DNA of 64,000 nt from Bacteroidota bacterium (GTDB lineage Bacteria > Bacteroidota > Bacteroidia > Chitinophagales > LD1). Shown in pieces: positions 1-9,473 of the stretch; the stretch's first letter is position 1; each line of letters opens with the position of its first letter. Location of the stretch: assembly GCA_016715625.1 (NCBI GenBank), contig JADJZU010000002.1:1-64000 (forward strand). The letters run 5' to 3'. The notes below the pieces were generated by a model. That model ran no database searches. It saw only the letters and a list, made by a program, of their open reading frames with translations, and was not told where the DNA came from. A program made the position numbers and the translations under genes.

Positions 1-13
1 GAGCTACTCCCGC
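1..13 (-). tRNA. 5' end of a tRNA, probably tRNA-Gly (cut by window edge)
   Basis: The minus strand reads GCGGGAGTAGCTC up to the window edge. This matches the acceptor 5' strand, the U8/A9-type linker and the start of the D arm of bacterial tRNA-Gly(GCC). It lies 31 bp downstream of a strong Bacteroidota-type promoter on the same strand, as expected for a stable RNA gene. Only 13 nt are visible, so the anticodon is inferred from the acceptor sequence alone. Confidence 0.6.
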
Positions 14-43
14 ATTTCTTAAAAGAACTTTTTTAAGAGGCTG

Positions 44-73
44 CAAATATAGAAACGCAAACAATTTCTCAAA
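44..73 (-). promoter_or_regulatory. Bacteroidota sigma-ABfr promoter for the tRNA
   Basis: On the minus strand a TTTG (-33 box, plus-strand 70-73) is followed after 18 nt by TATATTTG (-7 box TAnnTTTG, plus-strand 44-51). This is the consensus primary promoter of Bacteroidota. Transcription would start near position 38, about 25 nt before the tRNA 5' end. It lies just beyond the mutS stop codon. Confidence 0.75.
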
Positions 74-89
74 GTGCAAGCCGCTTTTT

Positions 90-2726
90 TTAATCGCCCT
101 TCAGCATATTTTTCAGTTCCTGCAATTTTAAGATGGCTTCCACAGGGGTCATGGCGTTCACTTCCACTCGTTCCATCTCCTCGGCCAGTCGCTTAATTTT
201 CGGATCGCTTACATCAAAAATGCTGAGTTGAAAGTTAGAAGCCGGCAATTGTTTGACGGTTTGCTTTACGGCATCGGGCATGTCTCGTTTGCTTTCCAGT
301 TCCAGTAGCATTTCGTTGGCGCGGTCAACAATAGCTTTGGGCATGCCGGCCATTTTTGCCACGTGTATTCCAAAGCTATGCTCGGTGCCTCCGGCCACCA
401 GCTTGCGCATAAAAATCACCTTGCTGGCGGTTTCTTTCACCGACACATGGTAGTTTTTGATGCGTGGATATTTTTCTGCCAGTTCATTCAATTCATGATA
501 ATGCGTGGCGAATAATGTTCTGGGATGTGCCTGCTGATTATTATGCAGATACTCCGCCAGGCTCCAGGCAATCGAGATGCCATCATAGGTAGATGTGCCA
601 CGCCCTATCTCATCCAGCAGTATTAAACTGCGGGGCGATAGGTTGTTCATGATGCTGGCTGTTTCGTTCATTTCCACCATAAAGGTAGACTCGCCTGCGC
701 TCAGATTATCATTGGCCCCCACACGCGTAAATATTTTATCTACTATGCCAATGCTCGCTGCCGATGCGGGAATAAACGAACCGCACTGTGCCATCAATAC
801 AATGAGGGCTGTTTGGCGCAGCAGGGCACTTTTACCACTCATGTTGGGTCCTGTAATCATGAGTATCTGCTGTGTTTCGTTATCGAGGAACACATCATTG
901 GCTACATACACCTCGCTGGCATCCAGCTGCTGCTCTATTACCGGATGCCGGCCATCTTTAATGTCAATAACAAACGAAGTATTCATTTCCGGCTTGCAGT
1001 AGCCGCCTTGTGCCGCACTATCGGCAAAGGAGAGCAAACAATCTACCTGCGCTATCAGCGAAGCATTTTGCTGAATGGGCAACACATAATCTTTTGCAAA
1101 ACGGATGAGCTCCGCCAATATCACCTCTTCCAGATGCTGGATTTTTTCCTCTGCGCCCAATACCTTTTGTTCATATTCCTTCAGCTCTTCGGTGATGTAT
1201 CGTTCGGCATTGGTCAGGGTTTGTTTTCTAATCCAATCGGCCGGCACCTTGCTCTTGTGCGAGTTGGTAACCTCCAAGAAATAACCGAACACAGAGTTAA
1301 ACCCGATTTTGAGCGATTGGATGCCGGTGCGCAGAATCTCTTTTTGCTGAATGCCTGCGATATATTCTTTGCCCGAGTTTTTAATCAGGCGCAGTTCATC
1401 CAGCTCCGGATGCACGCCATCGCGTATAAAGTTTCCTTTGGCCACCACGGGGCCAGCTTCTTCCCAAATCTCCTGCTCAATTTTAGTAGCCAGTAGCGGA
1501 GTGGACACCAACTGCTCACTGATTTGCTGCAGGCTGATATGCTGCGAGGATTGCAATATGTTTTTCAGTGGCTCAATGGCCAGCAATGCGCGTTTCAGCT
1601 GCACCAGTTCGCGCGGGTTGGCTTTCTCCAGCGATACTTTAGAGATCAACCTTTCCAAATCACCAATGGTACGAATCAGCTTTTTGAGTTCTTCGGCTAC
1701 AGGCGTGTGCTGCAAAAAATATTCTACCGCTTGCAATCGCTCGTTAATCTTTTGAATATCGAGCAGCGGCATTACCAGCCAGCGTCTGAGCATACGCGCG
1801 CCCATGGGCGTGGTGGTTTTATCCAGCACACTCAGCAGCGTTTTGGCTCCGGCATGCGGAGAATAAATAAGCTCCAGATTGCGAATCGTAAACCGGTCGA
1901 GCCACACATTTTGCTCATCGGTGAGCTTCGTCAGCTTATTAATGTGCGACAGATTATGATGCTCTGTGTCGCGCAGGTATTGGATAGCCGCCCCGGCAGC
2001 AATAATACCGAAGGTTTCCTGCTCAATGCCAAAGCCTTTCAGGGAGTTGGTTTCAAAGAGTTTCAGCAGTGTATCCTGCGCATGGTCCAGGCTATACACC
2101 CAATCATCCAGCTTAAAGGCATACAAACTGTTGCCAAACTGTTGCAGAAATTCTTTTTGCTTGCTGCGAGGATACAGTATTTCGGAGGGAGACAGCGACA
2201 GTATCAGTTTCTCCATGTAAGCAGCAGGACCTTCTGCCATCATAAATTCTCCGGTGGATATATCGATAAAGGCAATGCCGTATTGATCGCGCTCGAAATA
2301 CACAGAGGCCAGAAAGTTGTTGGTGCGCGTGCTCAGGATGTTGTCCTTGAGCGCCACTCCGGGGGTCACCACCTCGGTTACTCCGCGCTTCACAATGCCC
2401 TTGGCAAACTTCGGGTCTTCAATCTGATCGCACACGGCTACGCGGTGGCCCGCCCGCACCAGTTTGGGCAGATATGTATCCAGGGCATGATGCGGAAAAC
2501 CGGCCAGTTCCACTTCGCTGGCTTTTCCATTGCTCCGTTTGGTAAGGGTAATGCCCAATGTAGCTGATGCTTTCTTGGCATCGTCCGAAAACGTTTCATA
2601 AAAATCACCTACTCTAAACAGGAGTATTGCATCCGGATACTTCGCTTTAAAAGCATTGTATTGCTTCATAAGCGGTGTTTCGGTTTCACTGAGCGCACTC
2701 TTAATCATACTACGGTTTACAGCCAC
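90..2726 (-). CDS. mutS: DNA mismatch repair protein MutS
   Basis: This 878-residue protein has the normal MutS length and domain order. The N-terminal mismatch-recognition motif GDFYETF (residues ~41-47) carries the Phe-x-Glu pair that stacks on the mispair. The connector, lever and clamp follow, then the ABC-type ATPase with Walker A GPNMSGKS (~residue 625) and Walker B LILLDEIGRGTSTYDG (~residue 705). The C-terminal helix-turn-helix dimerisation part is present. MutS binds mismatches in DNA and recruits MutL. The frame is intact, unlike several neighbours. It is transcribed toward the tRNA at the window edge and lies divergent to the SpoU methyltransferase gene across an 80 bp gap. Confidence 0.98.
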   Translation of the reverse strand: MAVNRSMIKSALSETETPLMKQYNAFKAKYPDAILLFRVGDFYETFSDDAKKASATLGITLTKRSNGKASEVELAGFPHHALDTYLPKLVRAGHRVAVCDQIEDPKFAKGIVKRGVTEVVTPGVALKDNILSTRTNNFLASVYFERDQYGIAFIDISTGEFMMAEGPAAYMEKLILSLSPSEILYPRSKQKEFLQQFGNSLYAFKLDDWVYSLDHAQDTLLKLFETNSLKGFGIEQETFGIIAAGAAIQYLRDTEHHNLSHINKLTKLTDEQNVWLDRFTIRNLELIYSPHAGAKTLLSVLDKTTTPMGARMLRRWLVMPLLDIQKINERLQAVEYFLQHTPVAEELKKLIRTIGDLERLISKVSLEKANPRELVQLKRALLAIEPLKNILQSSQHISLQQISEQLVSTPLLATKIEQEIWEEAGPVVAKGNFIRDGVHPELDELRLIKNSGKEYIAGIQQKEILRTGIQSLKIGFNSVFGYFLEVTNSHKSKVPADWIRKQTLTNAERYITEELKEYEQKVLGAEEKIQHLEEVILAELIRFAKDYVLPIQQNASLIAQVDCLLSFADSAAQGGYCKPEMNTSFVIDIKDGRHPVIEQQLDASEVYVANDVFLDNETQQILMITGPNMSGKSALLRQTALIVLMAQCGSFIPASAASIGIVDKIFTRVGANDNLSAGESTFMVEMNETASIMNNLSPRSLILLDEIGRGTSTYDGISIAWSLAEYLHNNQQAHPRTLFATHYHELNELAEKYPRIKNYHVSVKETASKVIFMRKLVAGGTEHSFGIHVAKMAGMPKAIVDRANEMLLELESKRDMPDAVKQTVKQLPASNFQLSIFDVSDPKIKRLAEEMERVEVNAMTPVEAILKLQELKNMLKGD

Positions 2727-2806
2727 GGGGGAGAATGGATTTTTTTCTGCGTGTCGGGGTGAAAATAAAAACTGTGTTTAGTTTGCGAACTTTAAAACAT
2801 CCACAC

Positions 2807-3346
2807 ATGCGCAAGCTACTCAACGCAGAATTGCCCCGATTAACGCGCGAACAAATGCAGCAGCAAACCAAACTTCCGCTGGTGGTGGTGCTGGATCAGG
2901 TGCGTTCGCATTTAAATGTGGGCTCGGTGTTTCGCACAGCCGATGCATTTTTGGTAGAAGCTATTTATCTGTGTGGCATTACCGGCACGCCTCCCCACCG
3001 CGACATTCACAAAACAGCCCTTGGCGCCACCGAAACAGTGCCCTGGAAATATTTTGCCACCACGCAGGAAGCCTTGCAGGAGCTGAAAGAAAAGGGCTAC
3101 ACCCTCATTGCTATCGAGCAGGCCGAAAGGGCCACCATGCTCCACGATTTTATGCCCACCGAAGCAGATAGATATGCCATCATCTTTGGCAATGAAGTAG
3201 AAGGTGTAAGTCAGCAGGTGGTAGATGCCTGCGATGTGGTAGTGGAAATACCGCAATACGGCACCAAGCATTCGCTGAACATTGCCGTAAGCGCAGGAGT
3301 GGTTATCTGGGATATGATGGCCAAGCTCACCGGGCGCTACAGATAA
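2807..3346 (+). CDS. TrmH/SpoU-family RNA 2'-O-methyltransferase
   Basis: About 179 residues from ATG 2807. An upstream in-frame start at 2735 exists, but the homologous part begins near MRKLLNAELPRLTREQ. The three SPOUT trefoil-knot motifs are visible: NVGSVFRTADAF (motif 1), IIFGNEVEGVS (motif 2) and SLNIAVSAGVVIW (motif 3). These bind S-adenosylmethionine and methylate a ribose 2'-OH in tRNA or rRNA; the exact target cannot be read from sequence. A TAGTTTGC one base short of a -7 box lies upstream at about 2778. The stop overlaps by 10 bp the stop of the convergent deoxynucleoside kinase gene. Confidence 0.9.
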   Translation: MRKLLNAELPRLTREQMQQQTKLPLVVVLDQVRSHLNVGSVFRTADAFLVEAIYLCGITGTPPHRDIHKTALGATETVPWKYFATTQEALQELKEKGYTLIAIEQAERATMLHDFMPTEADRYAIIFGNEVEGVSQQVVDACDVVVEIPQYGTKHSLNIAVSAGVVIWDMMAKLTGRYR

Positions 3347-3963
3347 TGAAGACCCACCGTGTAGTCGCGCTGCAACAGCGATAAAAAATACGCATAATCT
3401 TCGGGGCTGTCGGCAAAGTTGAGGTCTGCGGTATTCACCAGCACAACGCGCGATTGTGTCTGCACTTTAAAATAGTCCAGGTAAGCCGATTGAATATGCT
3501 CCAGATAATCGGCACGGATGTTTTGCTCATAGGAGCGCCCGCGTTTTTGAATGTTGCGCAGTAGCTTTTCTACCGGAGCGTAGAGATACACTACCAGGTC
3601 GGGCCGGGGCAGCGATGGATTAATGATGTCAAACAACATTCGGTAGAGCTTGCCCTCATCTTCGTTCAGGTTATTGTTGGCAAAGATTAAACTCTTCTGA
3701 AACAGAAAATCTGACACGGTAAACGAGGTGAAGATGTCGGCCTCGCTCAGTAGTTTATTCAAATGCTGAAACCGCTCTGCCATAAAGTAGAGCTCCACCG
3801 GAAAGGCATGCCGCTGCGGGTCTTCATAAAACTTAGGCAAAAACGGATTCTCTTCAAACTGCTCCAGTATCAACTTGCCATTAAAATCGGCAGCCAGTTT
3901 TCTGGCCAGGGTGGTTTTGCCGGCTCCTATGGTTCCTTCGATGGTAATGAAGTTGTAGCGCAC
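3337..3963 (-). CDS. Deoxynucleoside kinase (dAdo/dGuo-kinase type)
   Basis: A 208-residue protein of the dNK/thymidine-kinase-2 fold. The P-loop GTIGAGKTT is at residues ~9-17. The central LIF(A/N)NN and LPRPDLVVYLYAP segments and the Arg-rich lid RGRSYEQNI follow. Such enzymes phosphorylate deoxynucleosides with ATP in purine or pyrimidine salvage. Length and motif order are typical of the Bacteroidota deoxyadenosine/deoxyguanosine kinases, but substrate specificity is inference. The gene converges on and overlaps the methyltransferase gene. Its start lies divergent to the permease gene. Confidence 0.9.
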   Translation of the reverse strand: MRYNFITIEGTIGAGKTTLARKLAADFNGKLILEQFEENPFLPKFYEDPQRHAFPVELYFMAERFQHLNKLLSEADIFTSFTVSDFLFQKSLIFANNNLNEDEGKLYRMLFDIINPSLPRPDLVVYLYAPVEKLLRNIQKRGRSYEQNIRADYLEHIQSAYLDYFKVQTQSRVVLVNTADLNFADSPEDYAYFLSLLQRDYTVGLHYL

Positions 3964-3981
3964 GTGGCGATTTTAGAATAT

Positions 3982-3989
3982 TAAGTTTG
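3982..3989 (+). promoter_or_regulatory. -7 box (TAAGTTTG) upstream of permease gene
   Basis: TAAGTTTG fits the Bacteroidota -7 consensus TAnnTTTG exactly and lies 42 bp before the permease ATG. No good TTTG is seen at the expected -33 spacing, so the call rests on the -7 box and position only. Confidence 0.4.
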
Positions 3990-4031
3990 AACTTCGAACA
4001 TTTTATTTTCTTTAGCCGATAACACGCAGGG

Positions 4032-5714
4032 ATGAAGGATATTTTCAGAAAAAAAGACATAGGGAAGGTGCTGGCCGATGCGGCAGCCGGCTACAGCGAT
4101 GGCGAAGGCGGCACCGGAATGCACAAAACGCTGGGCGTGCGCGACCTCACCGCCTTTGGTATTGCGGCCATTGTAGGGGCGGGTATCTTCTCCACCATTG
4201 GCACCGCCAGCTACGATGGCGGCCCGGGCATTATTCTCCTCTTTATTTTTGTGGCTATTGCCTGCGCTTTTTCAGCTTTCTGCTATGCCGAGTTTGCCAG
4301 CATGGTGCCGGTGAGCGGCAGTGCCTACACCTACAGTTATGTGGCCTTTGGCGAAATAGTAGCCTGGATTATTGGTTGGGATTTATTGATGGAATACGCC
4401 ATTGGCAATATTGCCGTGGCCATTTCGTGGAGCGATTATTTTACCACCATGCTCGATGGCTTCGGGCTGCACCTGCCCGAGTATATTACCATGGATTACT
4501 GGACCGCACAAACCGGTGCCTCCGAGGCTGCGCAGCTGGCCTGGGCGCATGCTCCCGCGCTGGGCAGCTTTAAATTTATCTGCGATTTACCCGCTTTGCT
4601 CATTACCATCATTATCACTGCCATCACCTTTGTGGGCATTAAAGAAACCCGAAACTCGGCCAACATGATGGTGGCGCTCAAGCTGGGAGTCATCTTTCTG
4701 GTTATGGTACTGGGTTCCTTTTATATCAAACCCGAAAACTGGAGTCCCTTTTTGCCCAATGGCATAGCCGGGGTGCTCAAGGGCACCGCTGCGGTTTTCT
4801 TTGCCTACATTGGTTTTGATGCCATCTCCACCACAGCCGAGGAATGCAAAAATCCGCAACGCGATTTACCGCGCGGTATGATTTACGCCCTCATCATCTG
4901 CACCATCATCTATGTGCTCATTGCGCTGGTGCTCACCGGTATGGTGAACTATACTAAGCTGAATGTGGGCGACCCCATGGCATTTGTGTTTAAAGAAGTC
5001 AACCTGAACTGGATTGCCGGAGTAGTGGCCATTAGTGCCGTGATAGCCACGGCCAGCGTAATGCTCGTGTTTCAGGTGGGACAGCCGCGGATATGGATGA
5101 GCATGAGCCGCGATGGATTGCTGCCAAAGATTTTTTCGCGCATTCACCCCAGGTTTAAAACACCTTCTTTCTCCACCATTCTAACAGGCTTTTTGGTAGG
5201 CATTCCTGCCTTATTTTTAAATCTGAAAGTAGTGATTGACCTCACCAGTGTGGGCACCTTGTTTGCGTTTGTGCTGGTGTGTGGCGGAGTGCTGCGCATG
5301 AGCCTGTATCCGCATCCGCCCAAGAGTGCGTTTAAAACACCTTATCTGAATGCCGCCTACTTTATGCCCGTGATTCTGCTGGCTGTGGTGGTGCTGCTAT
5401 GGATATATGCCCCCGACACCTATGCCAATATGCTGCGCTTTCCGGAGTTTAGCTGGCAGCGCGAATACCTTGATGCGGTGCTGCACAAAATCATCTACAT
5501 TCTGTTTGCTCTCTTGTTTGTAGGGCTCACTGTACTTTCTGTCTGGAAAAAACTTTCCCTAATCCCTGTTCTGGGCCTGCTCAGCTGCAGCTATCTGCTG
5601 TGCGAGTCGGGCGTCAGCAACTGGAGCCGTTTTCTGCTCTGGCTGCTGGTAGGTGTCGTTATCTATTTTGCCTATGGCTACCGGAACAGCAAATTGAGTA
5701 ACCCCCGTTCATGA
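4032..5714 (+). CDS. APC-superfamily amino-acid permease
   Basis: A 560-residue, very hydrophobic protein with about 12-14 predicted membrane spans. The first-span signature GAGIFSTIG and the following EFASMVPVSGSAYTYSY stretch are those of cationic-amino-acid/YfnA-type APC transporters. These take up amino acids by cation symport or exchange across the inner membrane. The short hydrophilic N-terminus MKDIFRKKDIGKVL is usual for the Bacteroidota members. The stop overlaps by 4 bp the ATG of the NlpC/P60 gene, so these genes are probably cotranscribed. The substrate cannot be told from sequence. Confidence 0.92.
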   Translation: MKDIFRKKDIGKVLADAAAGYSDGEGGTGMHKTLGVRDLTAFGIAAIVGAGIFSTIGTASYDGGPGIILLFIFVAIACAFSAFCYAEFASMVPVSGSAYTYSYVAFGEIVAWIIGWDLLMEYAIGNIAVAISWSDYFTTMLDGFGLHLPEYITMDYWTAQTGASEAAQLAWAHAPALGSFKFICDLPALLITIIITAITFVGIKETRNSANMMVALKLGVIFLVMVLGSFYIKPENWSPFLPNGIAGVLKGTAAVFFAYIGFDAISTTAEECKNPQRDLPRGMIYALIICTIIYVLIALVLTGMVNYTKLNVGDPMAFVFKEVNLNWIAGVVAISAVIATASVMLVFQVGQPRIWMSMSRDGLLPKIFSRIHPRFKTPSFSTILTGFLVGIPALFLNLKVVIDLTSVGTLFAFVLVCGGVLRMSLYPHPPKSAFKTPYLNAAYFMPVILLAVVVLLWIYAPDTYANMLRFPEFSWQREYLDAVLHKIIYILFALLFVGLTVLSVWKKLSLIPVLGLLSCSYLLCESGVSNWSRFLLWLLVGVVIYFAYGYRNSKLSNPRS

Positions 5715-6226
5715 GATTTTTGCTTGTATTATTAAGCTCCCTGGGCCTTCGGCTCGCGGTGCAGGCGCAGCCCGCTGCCGACACTTCGCTGGTGCAGGTA
5801 GATTCTTTGGCCATGGATTCCTTTTTCAGGATCCGCGGCATAGACCTTACGCTCTGCGACCACCCACCGCTCTATTACGAAATTTACGGGCACTATGGCA
5901 CCTGCTATCGCTACGGCTCCACCGGGGGCGGCAGTTTCGATTGCAGCGGCTTTGTGCAAACTATTTACAAAAAGGTTTACCACAAAGATGTGCCGCACAG
6001 CTCTGCGGGTATGTATCCTCTTTGCCGTCCGCTGCCCAAGGGCGATGTGCCGGCCGAAGGCGATCTGGTCTTTTTTAAGATTCACAAAAAGCGCATTTCG
6101 CATGTGGGCATTTATCTGCAGCACAACAAGTTTGCCCATGCCTCCACCCAGTCGGGCATCATCATCAGCGATTTAGACGAACCCTACTATAAGCGCACCT
6201 TTTACAAAGCCGCCCGTTTAAAATGA
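5711..6226 (+). CDS. NlpC/P60 (C40) peptidoglycan hydrolase, secreted
   Basis: A 171-residue protein with an N-terminal signal peptide ending near AVQAQPAA. The catalytic triad of the C40 cysteine peptidases is visible: Cys in FDCSGFVQTIY, His in ISHVGIYL and the third polar residue in FAHASTQSGI. It would cleave peptide stems of peptidoglycan in the periplasm. The single catalytic domain with no SH3 domain is typical for Bacteroidota. It overlaps the permease stop by 4 bp and its own stop overlaps the next ATG by 4 bp, so the three genes form a tight operon. Confidence 0.92.
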   Translation: MRFLLVLLSSLGLRLAVQAQPAADTSLVQVDSLAMDSFFRIRGIDLTLCDHPPLYYEIYGHYGTCYRYGSTGGGSFDCSGFVQTIYKKVYHKDVPHSSAGMYPLCRPLPKGDVPAEGDLVFFKIHKKRISHVGIYLQHNKFAHASTQSGIIISDLDEPYYKRTFYKAARLK

Positions 6227-6819
6227 TGCACCGCTGCTTCCTCGCTCTCTTTCTGTTGTTGCAAGGCGTGTCGGCTGTGGCGCAAACCTACCACTTCGAC
6301 ATGTTTCTCTTTGGCGACAAAATAGGCACCATGACCATCAGCCGCGAGCAGCTGCCCGACAGCTCCGAGCACTATGTGATGGAAACCAAATCCAAGGCGC
6401 GCTTTATGTGGATAGACCGCGAAGGCTACACCCGCTACGAGGTGTGGTATAAGCAGGGCAAGCTGCAATCTTCCACACACATTCAAAAAGAAAACGGAGC
6501 CACCCAGCGCTGGACCAATGTGCGGTTCAATGGTAAAACCTATGACGTAGACAGCTACAAAGGCAAGCGCAGCTTTGCCGAAGCCCCCACTCTATCGGTG
6601 GTGTCGCTGTATTACAAACCCTTAAAAAACGGAGCCCGTATCTTTTACGAAGCCGAGGCCGACTACAGCACCCTGCAGGCCGGCAAAGCCGGGCCCGACT
6701 CCTTCGAGTTCAGGAGCAGCGATGGCAACCGCAATATTTATTACTTCAAAAATGGCGCTATCAGCGGCATGGAGTTTCATGTATCGGTGGTCACGGTCAA
6801 AATGGTGCGCACGCGCTAG
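6223..6819 (+). CDS. DUF6134-type secreted protein of unknown function
   Basis: A 198-residue protein with a signal peptide (cleavage near SAVAQTYHF). The mature part starts with the pattern FDMFLFGDKIGTMTISRE and contains repeated short beta strands with YKQGKLQSS and YKPLKNGARIFYEA. This matches the layout of the Bacteroidota family DUF6134, thought to be a periplasmic beta-structure. No catalytic residues are recognisable. It is translationally coupled to the NlpC/P60 gene (ATGA overlap), which suggests an envelope role. Confidence 0.7.
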   Translation: MMHRCFLALFLLLQGVSAVAQTYHFDMFLFGDKIGTMTISREQLPDSSEHYVMETKSKARFMWIDREGYTRYEVWYKQGKLQSSTHIQKENGATQRWTNVRFNGKTYDVDSYKGKRSFAEAPTLSVVSLYYKPLKNGARIFYEAEADYSTLQAGKAGPDSFEFRSSDGNRNIYYFKNGAISGMEFHVSVVTVKMVRTR

Positions 6820-6903
6820 GCTTTGTCTGTTATTCAAAACTCGCCACATCTTTTGTTGATATTCTGCCCGTATTTATTCTGTCTATTTTTTTCCATTTGA
6901 AGC

Positions 6904-7524
6904 ATGCTTAATTCGGTGGATGCAGCCTTGAATTTATCGGTGATGGAACACTTTTACACCATTCAGGGCGAAGGGTACTATCAGGGCGCTGCCGCCTACT
7001 TTGTTCGCCTGGGGGGCTGCGATGTGGGCTGCACCTGGTGCGATGTAAAAGAAAGCTGGGATGCTGCTGCGCACCCCACCATGTCGGTGGAGGCCATCGT
7101 GGAGGCCGTGGTGCAGGCCGGTGCTCCGCTCTGTGTGATAACCGGTGGCGAACCGCTCCTGCACAATCTGGATGCCCTCACAACCGCCTTACAGCAAAAA
7201 AATATTAAAACCAACATAGAAACCTCCGGCACCCATCCGCTCAGCGGAAACTGGAACTGGATTTGCCTTTCTCCCAAGCGATTTAAACCCTGCCTGCCGC
7301 AGGTTTGTGCGCAGGCCAACGAACTTAAAATAGTGGTGTATCACAAAAACGATTTCCGCTTTGCCGAAGAATATGCCGCCCAGGTGGGGCCGCAGTGCCG
7401 CCTCTTTCTGCAGCCCGAGTGGAGCCAGCGCGATGCGATGACGCCCCTGATTATTGATTATGTGAAACAGCACCCCCAATGGCAAATTTCTTTACAGCTT
7501 CATAAGTATTTAAATGTGCCCTAA
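6904..7524 (+). CDS. queE: 7-carboxy-7-deazaguanine synthase QueE
   Basis: A 206-residue radical SAM enzyme. The [4Fe-4S]-binding triad is Cys39, Cys43 and Cys46 in GGCDVGCTWCD. It is preceded by YTIQGEGYYQG, the substrate-loop signature of QueE, and followed by VITGGEPLLH (the GGE SAM-binding motif). QueE converts 6-carboxytetrahydropterin to 7-carboxy-7-deazaguanine in queuosine synthesis. The short protein with a compact radical SAM core is normal for this family. It is separated from the upstream operon by 84 bp and from the OmpA-like gene by only 27 bp. Confidence 0.95.
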   Translation: MLNSVDAALNLSVMEHFYTIQGEGYYQGAAAYFVRLGGCDVGCTWCDVKESWDAAAHPTMSVEAIVEAVVQAGAPLCVITGGEPLLHNLDALTTALQQKNIKTNIETSGTHPLSGNWNWICLSPKRFKPCLPQVCAQANELKIVVYHKNDFRFAEEYAAQVGPQCRLFLQPEWSQRDAMTPLIIDYVKQHPQWQISLQLHKYLNVP

Positions 7525-7551
7525 CCGGCTTTACCCCCAAAAACACTGCCC

Positions 7552-9473
7552 ATGCTCCGTTGCTTTCTCCTTGCTCTTTTGTTGCCTGCTCACTGCCTGT
7601 TATCGGCACAGTCCATCACTACCAAAGAAACCGCCCGGGGCAAAGCCCTGGAGTATTACACCCAGGCCGACAACGACATTGCCTTTAATAAACTGATACC
7701 GGCCGACTCGCTGCTGCGCCTGGCCGTAAAAGAAAAAGACAATTTTATTGATGCCTGGATACTCATCGGTCAGGTAAACGCCCAGGGCCTCCGCGATTTT
7801 CAGCGCGCGGCTGCCGCCTTTGAAAAGGTGAAACTGCTGCAGGCCGATTACTGGCAGGAAGTCCACTTTCAGCTGGGCACCGTGTATATGAACCTGGGCG
7901 AATACGACAAAGCCAAAGCCGCTCTTACCGATTTTTTAAAAATGCCTAAGATACCCGCCCAGTCGCGGATGCTCTCCGACAAAATGATACTGGACTGCGA
8001 CTATGCCCGCCAGGCCATGCAGCATCCTGTGCCTTTTACACCCGTCAATCTGGGCAGAGGAGTCAACACTGCCGAAGATGAAAGCATGCCTTCGCTCACA
8101 GCCGATGGTCGCCAGTTGTATTTCACCCGTCATTTTGGTTCGGGTATTTATCAGGATGAAGATATTTTTATGAGCCTTCAAACCACATCGGGTTTTGCAG
8201 CCGCCACTTCCATTGGCAGTGCCATTAACACCGAACAATACATTGAAGGCGCGCAGAACATATCGGCAGCGGGCAAATATCTCTTCTTTACCGGCAGCGG
8301 TCGCCCCGATGCCGTGGGCAGTGCCGATATTTACATCAGCCGCAAAGTAGGCGACCAATGGGAACGCGCCAACAACCTGGGCTCGCCTATCAATACCCCC
8401 GGCTACGAAACCCAACCCTGCATCAGTGCCGATGGCAAAAAACTGTTCTATGCCGGCATCCGCGCCACCGGGCTGGGCGGCACCGACCTGTGGGTGAGCA
8501 ATCTGAACCCCGATGGTACCTGGAGCCAGCCCCAAAACCTGGGCAGCAATGTAAATACAATGTATGACGAGATGCGTCCCTTTATTCACCCCGATGGCAA
8601 AACACTCTATTTCTCGAGCCGTGGGCACAAAGGTATGGGCAACTTCGACATTTATGTGAGCCACCTGCAAAACGATGGCACCTGGAGCAAACCCGAAAAC
8701 CTCGGCTACCCCATTAACACGGCCGGTGACGAACTCGGCATCTATGTAACAGCCGATGGCGGCACCGCCTACTATGCCAGCGAGCAGAAAGACAGCTACG
8801 GACAAATGGATATTTACAAGTTTGAGATGCCGGTGGCCGCTCGCCCGGCTTACACTTCTTACATCAAGGCCAATGTGTTCGATAGCGAAACCCGCGAACC
8901 CGTTTACACACAGGTGCAGATTTATGACCTGGAAACAGGGAAACTCTATGCTTCGCTTTCGGGCGATAAAGTGAATGGCGTTTTTCTTTCTACCCTGCCT
9001 GCCGGCAAGGATTATGCAGTAGAGGTAATGAAAGATGGTTACCTGTTTTACTCTCACAACATTTCGCTGCGCGATGTGGTGGGCGGGGCCCCGTTTGAAC
9101 TGGATATTGCTTTAAAAAAGATAAAAGTGGGAGAGAAGATGGTGCTCAACAATGTCTTCTTTAATACCGATGAATACGAATTGAAGAAAGAATCGAATGC
9201 AGAAATAGAAGTGATTGTAAAAATGTTGCAGAAAAACCCGGGAATGAAAGTGGAGATCAGCGGCCATACCGACAACTCGGGCGATGAAACGAAAAACCAA
9301 ACCTTATCGGAGAACCGTGCCCGTTCGGTGCACGATTATCTGCTGGCCAAGGAGTGGAAGAATATAGGCTCAGCTATAAAGGCTACGCCAGCACCCGGCC
9401 GCTGGTAGCCAACGATACCCCCGAAAACAAAGCCAAAAACCGCAGAACCGAACTGGTGGTGGTGGCACTTTAG
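7552..9473 (+). CDS. OmpA-family protein with TPR and PD40 propeller (frameshifted near the end)
   Basis: The protein starts with a signal peptide (cleavage near LLSAQ). It has TPR-like helices (~residues 20-150), WD40-like PD40 repeats with SADGKKLFY-type strands (~160-420), a carboxypeptidase-regulatory-like beta domain (~430-515) and a C-terminal OmpA peptidoglycan-binding domain. This architecture is typical of Bacteroidota envelope proteins, some tied to T9SS (PorE-like) or gliding. The open frame stops at 9408 with an unrelated tail. Restoring one G near 9348 reads through into LSYKGYAS and NRRTELVVV and ends at TAG 9473, completing the OmpA fold. The cause is a one-base deletion, either a sequencing error or a fresh mutation. 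Confidence 0.88.

Noticed and set aside
1524..2567. A 347-residue plus-strand frame inside mutS
   Set aside because: Antisense shadow of mutS without any recognisable domain.
7936..9057. A 373-residue minus-strand frame opposite the OmpA-like gene
   Set aside because: It mirrors the high-GC coding strand, has no known domain and lies wholly within a gene with clear domains.
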